From JAFEDN01 sp963832945 (GTDB taxonomy: Bacteria > Pseudomonadota > Gammaproteobacteria > Coxiellales > Coxiellaceae), in the NCBI GenBank assembly GCA_963832945.1, contig CAWHVV010000007.1, positions 651,432 to 715,431 on the forward strand: a stretch of DNA of 64,000 nucleotides. Direction: 5' to 3'. This document shows positions 16,580 to 27,000 of the stretch, in pieces. Numbering within the stretch: position 1 is the stretch's first letter; every line of letters starts with the position of its first letter. A program made the translations under genes and the position numbers. Below the pieces are notes generated by a model, which worked only from the letters and a program-made list of their open reading frames with translations, ran no database searches and was not told where the DNA came from.

Positions 16580-18628
16580 CTACAGACAATTTTCACGATA
16601 GTCCAATAACCCCCGTTCGAGCCGATTTAATCCCAACAAACAGGGTAGAATACCTAACGGCTCACATTGAGTCAGTCCATTGACATAATTATCAAAAGAC
16701 TGCCATTGACCAGTTTCCAGTGAATACCAGGAGCGGCCATCGCGAATCAGATGTTTGCCGACGGCAGGAAAGGTCTTACCATAATCACCTTCCAGCATCA
16801 ATGGCAGCAGGAAATCTGAGCTTTTATCGTCGTCGGAAGCTGATCTTTTTTTATATTCTTTTAAAGTAAACTCGAGTTCCTTATAAACATTAGTATCGCT
16901 GCCTGGTTTGGTTCGTTCAGCATAACGATCCGTGCCGATGAGTAACACATACTGACTTCTTTCAATGTTCGTTTGCATCTGCTTCTCAAGATCCCCCGTC
17001 ATCCGTTGCCGATCTAACCATGGAATCAATCCTGCTTCAGTTAGGTTAGCAGCCAAATAGGTCAGAAAATCGTGCAAATGAATAAGTTTAGGTGTGCCGT
17101 CAAGTTCCCACGCATAGCTCAGAAAAACCAGTGGCCGCGTGATGTTTAGGCGCTGCAATTCATCAAGATTTTTGGGCAGGTACCAGCTCGCCTGTTGATT
17201 CATCATGTGTGCGACGTCGACAAGAAATTCTTTCAATAAATTTTTTCGAGCTTCGATATCTGCCTGTCGCAACTGCTCGCGTAAATAAGTGACTTCCTGC
17301 AATTCAGATGTGGTCGGCGGCCTGTTCGTATACTCCACCCCCTGATTTTGATTTTTTTTGTAGTCATCTGCCTGAAATGGAACAGGCGGCTGACCAAAGG
17401 CCAGCAGTCGCTCAATACTGACTTCGGTAAGCATCAGTTCCTGTTGTAACCGAACTGTCATTACCTGATGCATTTTGTCTTGCGCAATTTTTTGTTCCTC
17501 CAGTTGTTTTCGCCATCCGGCAAAATTTTCCGCCTGTTTTTTTAATTTTTGGGCAGTATCTTGATGTGTATGGGGCAGTGATTTTGAATCTTCGATCTGT
17601 TTTTCATATGTACTCTGTAAAACCTTCAGTTTATCGCTGACCGGATTTGTGTCTGCCATATGGATAATCTCTCCAAGCTGGTCTTTCAAAAGTTTTAATT
17701 CTGCTCGCAAGAATTCCACCAGAGACGCATCTATTTGTTGACTTACTTTAATTTGTAAATCTACAATTTTCTGTTGATATTGGTGTTGCTGAATTTGTTG
17801 CATCTGTTGTCGCCGAAGGAAAACCTCCAATTCACCAAATAAACTACTTTGTAAAGCATCCAGGTCGTGTCGATTTTCTGGTTTTATTTTAGGATAGTCG
17901 GTTTTGATTTCCTTGACTTCTATCGCCCATTTTTTCTCAGCCCGGGTAAAATCGACCATCTGTTCCAGCTGATCAAGACGATAAACCAAATCATTCTCCA
18001 GGTTTTCAACGCCCGTAATCAGACGTTGTAATTTCTCGGTGTGCGAGGCATCCAGTGCTTTTAATTCTTCGTTGAAACGATTATTCACGGGTTTTAATGA
18101 TATATCCAATTGATCGCGTTGCTGAACCAATTGCGAAAAAGGGAACAGGAAATCTATTGATTGGCTGTTTTTTTCATTCTGCATCAGCAATAATTGCCGA
18201 TGTAATTCCCGCTGTCTGACTTGTAATTGCCGGATTTTATCTGGCTGCATGGATAATAGTAGAAAGCGGCGCAATTCCTTCAGTTCCTGCTGCTGATATG
18301 TCAGCGCGCTCAAACGTTTTTCCTGTTGCCGAATCAAGAGCTGTATCTTCTGGTCAAGCACCGATGCCTCCTGTTCGGTATCATCAATCCATTTGCAATC
18401 AGGATTTTGCTTTAACGCTAACCATTGTTCATGGACTTCTCGACCGATTTTTTGCAAATTTTCTGTATCGACGCGGGATGCCTTGGCCTGTACATCTTTC
18501 AACGCCGTGTGCATTTGAACAAATTTCTCTTCCAGGCGAATGCGTAAATCGCTCTTTTGACGGGTCAATGTCATGAGACGTAAATTCGAGCCGGGTTTTA
18601 TACCACTGAGTCCCCAGTATTTTAGCAT
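16580..18628 (-). pseudogene. Coiled-coil / TIR protein, C-terminal ORF of a frameshifted gene, 3' end cut by IS21
   Basis: From ~18560 down this frame gives a ~400-residue coiled coil (RIRLEEKFVQMHTALKDVQ and onward) and then a TIR domain: VFLSYAWELDG (beta-A), GLIPWLDRQRM (BB-loop region), SQYVLLIGTDRYAERT, and YKELEFTL, whose Glu is a candidate NADase catalytic residue. The protein ends LGLNRLERGLLDYRENCL with its stop codon supplied by the IS21 terminus. The homologous TIR protein at 24080-27472 continues past this point into a kinase, so a C-terminal domain was probably lost. The first ~20 residues from ATG 18628 are out of frame with the upstream ORF. Confidence 0.75.
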
Positions 18629-20066
18629 TCGTCATATCCGCCTGATCCAAATTGGCAAAAGATAAATTGGTTTGATTAAGATTTGCTTTCGCCAATGGGG
18701 CTTTCACCAACTGGGCATGAGCCAGATTGGCATTCTCAAAACTGGGAGGAGAAATATCAGCATTGCATCGAATGTCCCTGAAAATAGTACTGACCAAATA
18801 ACCATGATCAAAACAACATCCAGTGACATCTCCAGTAATTATCGCGCCGCTGAAATCTACCCCTGCAAAATTGCCATACTCCAAATTCATGGATAACCCG
18901 GACAAATCTTCATGACAAACAGCCTGACAATCTTTAGGATATTGGTATGTTTGATGTAAAAACAGGTGAAAAGTCAATGGAGATGTTTTACGCTTTTCTT
19001 TAGCAGTTCTTAATTCGTTTGATTTCAGATAATTCAAAATCTCTTTGGCGGTCACAGGCTGATAAAAGCGGGCCTTGCGCGATGGCAACAAAAAACGAAA
19101 TTCACGGCACGGAGTGACTTTCTTTAACTGCTTGAAAGGCAAATGTTTAGGGTCTTCCAGATAAGCATAACCATATTTGGGATATTGAATATCATGCTTT
19201 TCTTCCCGCCACCATTTAGTCTTTTCATGTTTAACCGTGGATTCATAGCATTCTGTCATGTTATCACCATACCACGCACTGCGCGTATAAAACGCCTGGG
19301 CAGTAAAATCAGCTTTGGCTGTCACCATTTTTTTCTTTTTAGTGATACTGGCGATCCGTTCTGTTTTTACAGCCAATTTTTCTTTACCCAAATTTTGTAT
19401 CCAGCGCGGCAAGGGATGTTTTCCGATATCAACAATCTGTTCCCGCCAACTTTTATCAATTTTTCCTAAAGTCACGCTATCCATCAAACGAAGCCGCTGT
19501 GTCAATAAGGATTCATGGGGAGATTTCTCATCTAAAAAAGGTTTATTCTGAAGATATTGGAAACAACGTCTGGCTCCTTCCCGTGCTAACAGAATGGTGC
19601 TTTTTTCAGGATGGGCTGTGTCTAAAATCTCTATGAGCGCATGTTCATATCGTTGAGACAGGCCTCGAGCCAATAATTCCGCCAATGACCGCATGACTTC
19701 TAAATCTACATTGCCCTGTTTCAGGGTTTGCATCAAGTCCGTTGACGAATTATTGCCGATTAGCAATGTATATTTATCCTGAATAGTGTCCAATCCATCC
19801 AATGCTTTTTTACCAGTCTGATAGATTTTTTCTGTGACATCAATGGTCTGAGTAACTGCTTCCTTTAATATCATTAAGCCAGCAGGAAGCCCTGAAATGG
19901 GTGAGAGACTTAACAGGGCCTGAGTCACATTGAAAATTTTCTGCCAGGGATCATCCGGCCCGGTACGAGTGGGAATATCTCCGCGGGCGACTTTTTGGAG
20001 ATACCAAAGCTCTTCCATAAATTCATGAACAAAAAATTCTGTAAATTGCTCTAATGTTGATCGCAT
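18429..20066 (-). pseudogene. Helical / pentapeptide-repeat protein, N-terminal ORF of the same frameshifted TIR gene
   Basis: Starts at ATG 20066 with AGGAGG 7 nt upstream. Residues ~1-380 are helical with no recognised domain. Residues ~395-490 carry pentapeptide repeats (A(N/D)LxxA pattern: ANLAHAQLVKAPLAKANLNQ). After NAKILGTQWYKTR the frame goes off into about 50 residues of low-quality tail, while the +1 frame picks up the coiled coil of the following ORF. A single-base indel between ~18560 and 18620 would fuse both into a ~1170-residue pentapeptide-coiled-coil-TIR protein. The 200-bp overlap is far too long for normal translational coupling, so mutation or sequencing error is likelier. 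Confidence 0.7.
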
Positions 20067-20090
20067 GATAAACCTCCTATGTTACATAGT

Positions 20091-20118
20091 AGTACTATCT
20101 GGCAAGTACTATCTGGCA
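20091..20118. repeat. Two tandem 14-bp repeats upstream of the TIR gene
   Basis: AGTACTATCTGGCA occurs twice in direct tandem 25 bp above the start codon of the pentapeptide/TIR gene. It could be an operator or a replication-slippage product. Confidence 0.5.
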
Positions 20119-20208
20119 TGTTACCATTCGTCAACCTTCTCATAGGGCAAACACAAATGCAATTTTTTTAGAGGAGTCACACAGTAAACTAACTGGATTT
20201 TCATAGAT

Positions 20209-20478
20209 GTTATAACCTACATTTCTAGGATATTTTTAGGTTTTTTTGAATAAAAATAGTGATTTTTTTAACAAAATTCCCCACTTTGTTGGAATTTTCA
20301 ATGATTTTTTGAATTCTTTTTCCCACAATTAACAGAGAGATAATTTAGTATTCTCTCAAAGTGGGATTCTCTATCTGAAAATCAGAATAGAATCACCATT
20401 AAGTGGGAAATAACATTCACAAAAGCGCCAGTTTAATTCAAAAAAACCTAAAAATATCCTAGGAATGTGGGTTATAAC
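20209..20478. mobile_element. 270-bp MITE-like element with 43-bp inverted ends
   Basis: Arms 20209-20251 and 20436-20478 match at 41 of 43 positions when one is inverted; both begin GTTATAACC and include CTAGGATATTTTTAGG. The two mismatches are T/C and would pair as G-U in RNA. The core is AT-rich and non-coding with smaller internal inverted repeats. No clear target duplication. It occupies the gap between two divergently composed minus-strand genes. Confidence 0.7.
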
Positions 20479-20677
20479 CTCCTTTTTATTCAACTGTGAA
20501 ATGGGATGCCGGTTCTGTCTTCGGCAAGGCAGGACAATTTTTCTTCCATTGACTCTCAATGGAAAGTGTTTGATCTCGCCTCGTTTCGATGGGGTGATGG
20601 TAGTGATCTGGACATCGGGAATGTCGGCTAATGAAAAAAATTCACTCATTTTTGCTAAAAGATGAGAAGAATTATAA

Positions 20678-21622
20678 TTAAAGCCCGAACGATCTTTGAG
20701 TTCTAACATATTCTTCAATTTTTGATTTCAATTTCTCATCCGTCGGTAAAGATTCAGGATCCTGAGTTATCAATCGACGGTCAAGAGGACAAGTTTTTTC
20801 GGTATTCTTATGATACCACAGAGAAATAGCATTTTTTTCAAAAGTATGACTCTCATGAATCTTAACCGGATTTTTCATAATGAACAAAGTAATTGGGCAA
20901 ACAAATTCCGGTGGCGTATCATCATCCGGCTCTAAATAATTTTCTGTACTATAAGCATGCTGGAGATGATTCAATTTAACTTCTTTTAGTAAGGTGTATT
21001 GAGTTTTGGGATTGCCCCTTAAAACACTCTTAATTTCAGTTCTTAGTATTTTTTCTTCAGTATTTAGTCTGGCAAGCAGCCGGTCAAGCTCGCGACTTTG
21101 ATCAGTGCGCAAAAATTCATACAGCCGATAGAAAGACCATACTATAAAAGTTCCACCTGCCAGACCCATTAGCGCGCCCGTAGTTGCAGCAGCCAGTGGA
21201 TTGCTTCCTAAATATATGCCGAGAGTACCCAACCATGTTGAACGAGCTGCTGCATTAACCACAGCAGTCACAACAGGAGTTCCCGTATAAAATTTGCCTA
21301 CTGCTACACCTCCAGCTAATGTAGCCTCAGATGATTCTGCTCCTATAGCTATAGCCGCTTTCACGGCAGCATTATATACCAAGAGATGTTGATAAAATGA
21401 AAAAAGAATATGGCTTGAAAAATTGGTAAAATCAGTAAAATTGGTATAAATTTTGACTGTTTGATTAGAAACTAAAGAAATACTACTCTGTAGTAAAATT
21501 TTTTTTGCGGTGCTAGTCGCCAACTGGATATGATTTCCCGAAAGAAATCCAATAAGTCCCCCCATCAAAGCGCCGAATATACCCGCCTGAGCTATTTTTT
21601 TTCTCTCTGAATCTTGACGCAT
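20678..21622 (-). CDS. Membrane-anchored U-box protein (E3 ubiquitin ligase-like effector candidate)
   Basis: I place the start at ATG 21622 (314 residues), where AGGGA sits at a proper distance; a longer reading from 21664 would need TTG. Residues ~10-35 and ~130-180 are Gly/Ala-rich hydrophobic segments likely to insert in membranes. The C-terminal ~75 residues match a U-box: PPEFVCPITLFIMKNPV, HTFEKNAISLWY and TCPLDRRLI, the pattern of CHIP/UFD2-type E3 ligases that bind E2 enzymes without zinc. U-box proteins in bacteria are typically injected effectors acting on host ubiquitin. It follows the 746-residue gene by ~70 bp on the same strand, suggesting an operon. Secretion signals cannot be judged by eye. 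Confidence 0.8.
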   Translation of the reverse strand: MRQDSERKKIAQAGIFGALMGGLIGFLSGNHIQLATSTAKKILLQSSISLVSNQTVKIYTNFTDFTNFSSHILFSFYQHLLVYNAAVKAAIAIGAESSEATLAGGVAVGKFYTGTPVVTAVVNAAARSTWLGTLGIYLGSNPLAAATTGALMGLAGGTFIVWSFYRLYEFLRTDQSRELDRLLARLNTEEKILRTEIKSVLRGNPKTQYTLLKEVKLNHLQHAYSTENYLEPDDDTPPEFVCPITLFIMKNPVKIHESHTFEKNAISLWYHKNTEKTCPLDRRLITQDPESLPTDEKLKSKIEEYVRTQRSFGL

Positions 21623-21690
21623 AAACATCCCTTTTTTGTTATAAATCTGATTCAATTGTTGCAATACGATACACTAAAGTCAAGCTAAAA

Positions 21691-23931
21691 TTAACCTGGA
21701 AATCCTGATCCCATTACTAATGTTACTGGAGGCACTGATTTTTCAATCCTCTCTTTGTCCGCCAGCGCTACATCAAGGTTCTTAATCAATAAATTTTTCT
21801 TACCAACATCTTTCTCACTCCCAATCTGTTTCTTAAGCGTTTCTACTTTATGATTCAATTGCTTAATATCCATAGGTTGATGCTTGGGTGGCTGCATAAA
21901 ACTATGTGAATTTTGGGATACGCGTTCATTGCTTGCAGGTTTGCTGCGCATTTGTGAAGCTAAAGCCTGTCCATTAAGCATCGCTCTTTGGTTAATTTTT
22001 TCGTCCATTTTTTCCATCATTTTTTCCTCCCATTTTTTCATATTTAATTCACATCTATCTTCCATTTTTTTCATCTCCAAATGATGTGTTTCCTTAATTT
22101 TCTCAATTTCCTGCATAGCGCCCAACGACCCCTGTTTTGCCAATTCCGCCTCACGTTTAGCATCAGCCGATTCTTCTTTAGCCAACCTGGCTTCCTTCTT
22201 GGCCTCAGCTGATTCTTCCTTGGCTAATTTAGCCTCTTCTTTAGCACCAGATGATGCTTCCTTGGATAATTTTGCTTCCATTTTAGCCTCAATAGCACAC
22301 CCTATCGAAATATTGTGGTTTTTAATTAATTCTGCTTTTTTCTTATCTGAATCATAAAAATAATAAACTGCTCCGCCAACAATTACAAAAGCCACTATCC
22401 CACCAGCAAAAATGCCCATTGTCCCGGTAGTTACTCCTATTTTAAGCATTATACTACCTATTAAGGAGGAACTTTGGACTCCGGTCCCAACAACCACACC
22501 TGTCTCAGCTCCGGTCATAGCTGCACCGGCCATAGAGCCTAAAACTGAAACACCTGTAGTGGAAGAAGCCGCTTGCGCCGCAGCGAAAATGGTAGCGATA
22601 GTAGCATCCGCTGCTGATGCGGCAGCAATGGCTGCTTCTGCAATTGGCGTCAAAGATGCTATTAATGCAGCAGTAGTAGAGCCAGCACTCCAGCCTAACA
22701 ACCCGCCGAATAAAGTAGCGATTGTTACAAAAATACCGGCTTTCTTTTTTGAAATAGGTTCAAAATCAACAACCTCTGGTAATTTTTTAAGTTCATCATC
22801 TTCACGCATAGGTATTCCTCCTTGAACATTATTCGGTTGTCTATCCTGGACATCATTAAAATTAATATCATTTTTCTGATCGGGTATATCTATAATGATT
22901 TGATCAATGATTCCATCATCTTCTAATAACTTTAATCCAACGAAGCTATTGAATTCTGTAGTGTATTTTTCTTTTTCTTTTAATGCAAAATCAACCTGAT
23001 CGTCTATAGAAATATTCTCTTTTATTGAAAATATCTCTTCCCCCCTGGCTTTTACATAACGAAGAGGCCGCTTTTCTTCCAGCTGTAAGGGATATTTTAA
23101 CGTTTCAGCAGAGCATTTTCCGCCATCTCTCACAAAATATTCGTCCGGGTTACCTTTTACCACGACAGGTGAAGATAATAGTAAATCGGGTAAAGACCAG
23201 TTCTCCCCCTTAGTATTTTGCAACGTCTTTGATGTGAACCAACCAGAATACATGGAGTCCTTGTTATCTGAAGGAATAGCAAGATGAGCGGCTATGTGAA
23301 TAATCTCCTCTGAATTTTGAAGAGCTAATAATTGACTTCGTTTTTCAGGAATGTCACGGGTAATGGCAGTAGCAAAAAAACTGGCTAATTGCTCATTACC
23401 TTTTTGGTCCGAAGGTAAATTTTGTATCAGGTGACCAAATCTATACAGTAATCTTTGCGCAATCTTCCGCATTAATTGCTCAATTTGAGGTCTACTGTCT
23501 TTGACGTTCTCAACCAGCGCCAAAAAACCTTTGGCCTTATCAGTAGCTTCATGCGCACTTTTTACCTGCCATAATGCACAAAGGGCAACAGGCAAAGAAG
23601 CCCCTAAAGCCATTTTTCCTGCATGTTCAGGATGACCTGCCAGGATACCTGCCAAATACCCCATTCCACCCGCAACAGCAGATTTAGCCAGCACTTTTGT
23701 AGAATCTTTAATAAACTCTTTGAGAGAATCAGCCAGGCTCTCTTTTTGAGCATCAGGTGCTATTTTTTTCGCACCATCATAAATATTCATGAGTTGATTA
23801 GTTAGAAAATTTACAAAATCAGTCTCTCTGACTCGTGATTTTTTTTGTTCTTCAAATAGAGATGGAATTTTTCTAGAAATTTCTTCCAGTTTTTTTTTGA
23901 GAATTTCTAAATCAGCTGATGATTTGCTCAT
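21691..23931 (-). CDS. Membrane / coiled-coil protein with 14-residue repeats, function unknown
   Basis: 746 residues; GGAG lies 9 nt before ATG 23931. Residues ~75-115 and ~400-530 have several hydrophobic, Gly/Ala-rich segments (GIFAGGIVAFVIVGGAVYYF is the clearest). They are followed by a coiled coil containing four tandem 14-residue units of the form EAKLAKEESAEAKK, and a Gln/Pro-containing tail. An internal region around SLPDLLLSSPVVVKG is not recognised. Similar hydrophobic Ala/Gly patches occur in the U-box gene product downstream, so the two may sit in the same membrane. No enzymatic motif. A structural or effector role is inferred from context only. Confidence 0.6.
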   Translation of the reverse strand: MSKSSADLEILKKKLEEISRKIPSLFEEQKKSRVRETDFVNFLTNQLMNIYDGAKKIAPDAQKESLADSLKEFIKDSTKVLAKSAVAGGMGYLAGILAGHPEHAGKMALGASLPVALCALWQVKSAHEATDKAKGFLALVENVKDSRPQIEQLMRKIAQRLLYRFGHLIQNLPSDQKGNEQLASFFATAITRDIPEKRSQLLALQNSEEIIHIAAHLAIPSDNKDSMYSGWFTSKTLQNTKGENWSLPDLLLSSPVVVKGNPDEYFVRDGGKCSAETLKYPLQLEEKRPLRYVKARGEEIFSIKENISIDDQVDFALKEKEKYTTEFNSFVGLKLLEDDGIIDQIIIDIPDQKNDINFNDVQDRQPNNVQGGIPMREDDELKKLPEVVDFEPISKKKAGIFVTIATLFGGLLGWSAGSTTAALIASLTPIAEAAIAAASAADATIATIFAAAQAASSTTGVSVLGSMAGAAMTGAETGVVVGTGVQSSSLIGSIMLKIGVTTGTMGIFAGGIVAFVIVGGAVYYFYDSDKKKAELIKNHNISIGCAIEAKMEAKLSKEASSGAKEEAKLAKEESAEAKKEARLAKEESADAKREAELAKQGSLGAMQEIEKIKETHHLEMKKMEDRCELNMKKWEEKMMEKMDEKINQRAMLNGQALASQMRSKPASNERVSQNSHSFMQPPKHQPMDIKQLNHKVETLKKQIGSEKDVGKKNLLIKNLDVALADKERIEKSVPPVTLVMGSGFPG

Positions 23932-24079
23932 AAAATCGCTCCATTGATTAACTATGAGAAAAAATTTCCTGTTTCAGATTACCCATTCGTTACCAAGCAG
24001 TCAATATATTTTCGAATACATGTAGCGCCAATTCAAAAACAGATATAAAAGGGAAGCTGGCACTTGCTTTAGCGCTGCC

Positions 24080-27000
24080 CTAAAAGTGCAGCGCCATCGT
24101 TGGCTGTTTTGCAGTCTCTATTCCTTGTTTAATCCGTGATCTATAACTTACAAACCCCGTCTCCGTTTCGTTCATTTGAATCCTCTCCCTTAAACGAGGA
24201 TCGTTTCCGATAACCATCGCACCCATGCCCACAAATGTCTTTAAGTTATCCCAACTCGAAGTATGATCGCCAGATGTCTGCTCATCAATTTTCTTTAAAT
24301 GAAATGCCCGAATAAATGGATTAGGATCCATCTTTTGTAACAATGTATTCCACTCCCCAAAAGTCCGCGGGTCAAATTTCGGTATGATAAACACTTCTTT
24401 ATAATGTTCCAGATTATGTTTTTCGCATTGCTGCCAGGTCATCGGTGCAACCCCACCCGCTTGTTTCAGCAAGGCATTGACGACATCAGGACTCATTCCC
24501 CACACCGCCGCGCCTAATGGATGCTCACTTTTAGCGTTGGCAATATCTGGTCTTGCTCCTCGTATGAGTAGTGCCGTAACGGTTTTTTCATCGCCTTGTT
24601 TACAGGCCGCAATCAGTTGATCTTGTAAAGCCAATTGCGCAGGGCTGGCTTTTGGTTTGGGTGGAGGCATCAAGCGTGGTGTGGTAATTTGAGATACCGG
24701 CGACGTTGGTTTCGGTGGTTGAATTGGCGTCTCGTATTTCATATTTTCTTGGGCTAATTTAATTGGCTGCTTTGCAGTCTCTATTCCTTGTTTAATCTGT
24801 GTTCTGAAACCAACAAACATCTTCTCCGTCACAACTGCAATTGCTAACTCATGAAGTTCGAACTGCCTCGTAATGTGCAGTGCACGTCGCAAACTCGCAA
24901 CGTAATTCACCCAACTCGCGGACTCTTTGTTATGCCACAGGTCATCAGCCATCTTTAAATGATAATCTCTTATAAATGGATTTGGATCTATCTTTTGTAA
25001 TAATTGATACCATTCTCCATAAGTCTGCGGGGCAAATATCGTCACGATAAACACTTCATTATAAAATTTCTGATTATGTGTTTTGCATTCCTCCCAAGTC
25101 ATCGATGCAACGTTATCCGCTTGTTTCAACAAGGCATTAACGACATCAGGACACATTCCCCAGACCGCCGCTCCTAATGGCTGCTCGTCTTTGGCGTTGG
25201 CCATATCTGGTTTTGCACCTTGATTAAGTAATACCTTGACCCCTTTTTCATCCCCCTGTTTGCAAGCCGCAATCAATTGATCTTGCAAAGCTAGTTGCTC
25301 AAGGCTACCCTTGGGCTTTAGTTCAGATATGAACCTCTTCCCCTTAGTTTGCGACATCGTCGGGAGTGGAGGTGCTGATTTCGGTGGTTGAACCGGTGTC
25401 GTCTCGTATTTCAACTCTTTCGGAGTGCGCTTTAATTCTGTTAATTCCGCTTGATGTTGCTGTTTTATTCGCTCAATTTCGGTCTGTTTTTCTGTTGCTA
25501 ATCGCCGTTTTTCTTCTGCAGCAACTTTTTTTTGAATTTCTAATTCCTGTTTCTGTTTTTCCTGGTTTAATTGGAGTTGTTCCATTTGCTTTTGCAGCGC
25601 CAACTGTTCAGCCTGGTATTGCTGCTGGAGCCTGGCAATTTCCGCCTGTTTTTTTATTTCGACTTCACGCCATCTTTCTGTTTGTTTTTGTTCGATATCC
25701 TGAAGTTTTTTTTGCCATCGTACATTCCATTTTTCCTCTCGCTCCATCTGGGTTTTTTTAAGAGTTTCCACTATTGCTTGAGTTTCAGGCGATAGAGGAT
25801 TGGCCTTTACCAGGATAGCTAATTCTTTTTGAATTTCCGCAATTTGAATACGATCTTCCGGCTTGAACGCCCAGCATTTTTTAATCAATTCAGCTAATTT
25901 TGGCGGACAGTTATCGGGAATTTTATTGGTTATACCGCTTGAAACCCACCCAGGTATAAAGTAAGGGCTTGATGCGTTTTTGAATGGTATCTCACGGGTT
26001 ACCAATTCCCAAAGTGTTACACCATAGCTGTAAATATCAGAAGCTGCGGAAGAGTGACCGTCAGGATTGTGCAACTCCGGCGCCATCCATGCCAGTGTTC
26101 CTGCGCTATTGGTGGTTGTTTTGGTTGTCGTGGTGCGCACGCTGTTCTTGACTGTAGATAAGCCAAAGTCACTGAGTTTCGCTCGCAAACGCCCTTCTAA
26201 AATATAGAGCAACACGTTATGGCTTCTCAGGTCTCGATGTAAAATATGCTGGCGATGTAGCAAGTCTATGCCATCGGCAATATCCGCAGCTAACTGATAG
26301 CGCAAATCCCACGGTAATTCTGTTTGGTGCTGCAATAAAGCAAATAATGTGCCGTTTGGCACATATTCCATGACCAAGGCGAAATCAGGTTTATTTACCG
26401 CTAATCCGAATAGCCGTACTGTGTAATGCGGTTCTTTCGAGACTTTTGCCAAGTGCGCCATTATACCCACTTCACGGTATAAATCTTTTTCGGCTTCGGC
26501 AGTTAGCGTACCCGTGAGTTCTTTTATCGCCACGATTTGATTTGCTTGCTGCCCTTGCCATTGACCTCGGTATACTTCACCGTAACTCCCGCTACCAATT
26601 TTATCGGCTTTTTTATCGTACTCTAATGTCTGGAACGGAATTTGCAGCACTGGCGTCAACTGGATAACTGGGCGGCTTTGACCTTGTTTATTATCATCCG
26701 ACTGGAGTTGGCGAAGTTTTAATTTCGCCATCAAAGATTGCTGATGTTGCTTATAGCCTTTTAAACACACCTGCCGGTATTTCGGATAATCATCGTGGCG
26801 ATTCAGTCCCAGTAAGCAGGGAAGAACACCCAGGGGTTCGTACTGTGTGAGTTCTTGAATATAATTTTGCCATTGACCTTGTTCCAGCGAATACCAGGAG
26901 CGGCAGTCGCGAATGAGATACTTGCCGACGGTAGGAAAGGTTGTGCCGTAGTCGCCTTCCAGCATCAGCGGCAAGAGAAAATCAGCGCTTTTTTTACCTT

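Larger units (their letters stand above)
11446..16584 (-). mobile_element. IS21-family element, copy B, split by another IS
   Basis: The right-hand terminus (minus strand) begins TGTAGATGGCGGC at 16584. The other terminus is best placed at 11446, where TGTAAGTG leads into an internal repeat (AAGCGCGTAAAAATGGCGAAG) matching the one near the first end (ACCGCGTAAATCTGGCGAAG). Gene order is accessory zinc ribbon (decayed), istA, istB. Without the 1783-bp nested insertion and its 9-bp duplication the element would be about 3.35 kb, long for IS21 because of the ~900-bp leader. No clear target duplication flanks it. Its 16584 end interrupts the TIR gene. Confidence 0.8.

Noticed and set aside
20371..20718. 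115-codon minus-strand ORF
   Set aside because: Overlaps the end of the U-box gene and half of the MITE. The part 20479-20649 has some coding character, so it could be a gene cut by the MITE, but I cannot support it.
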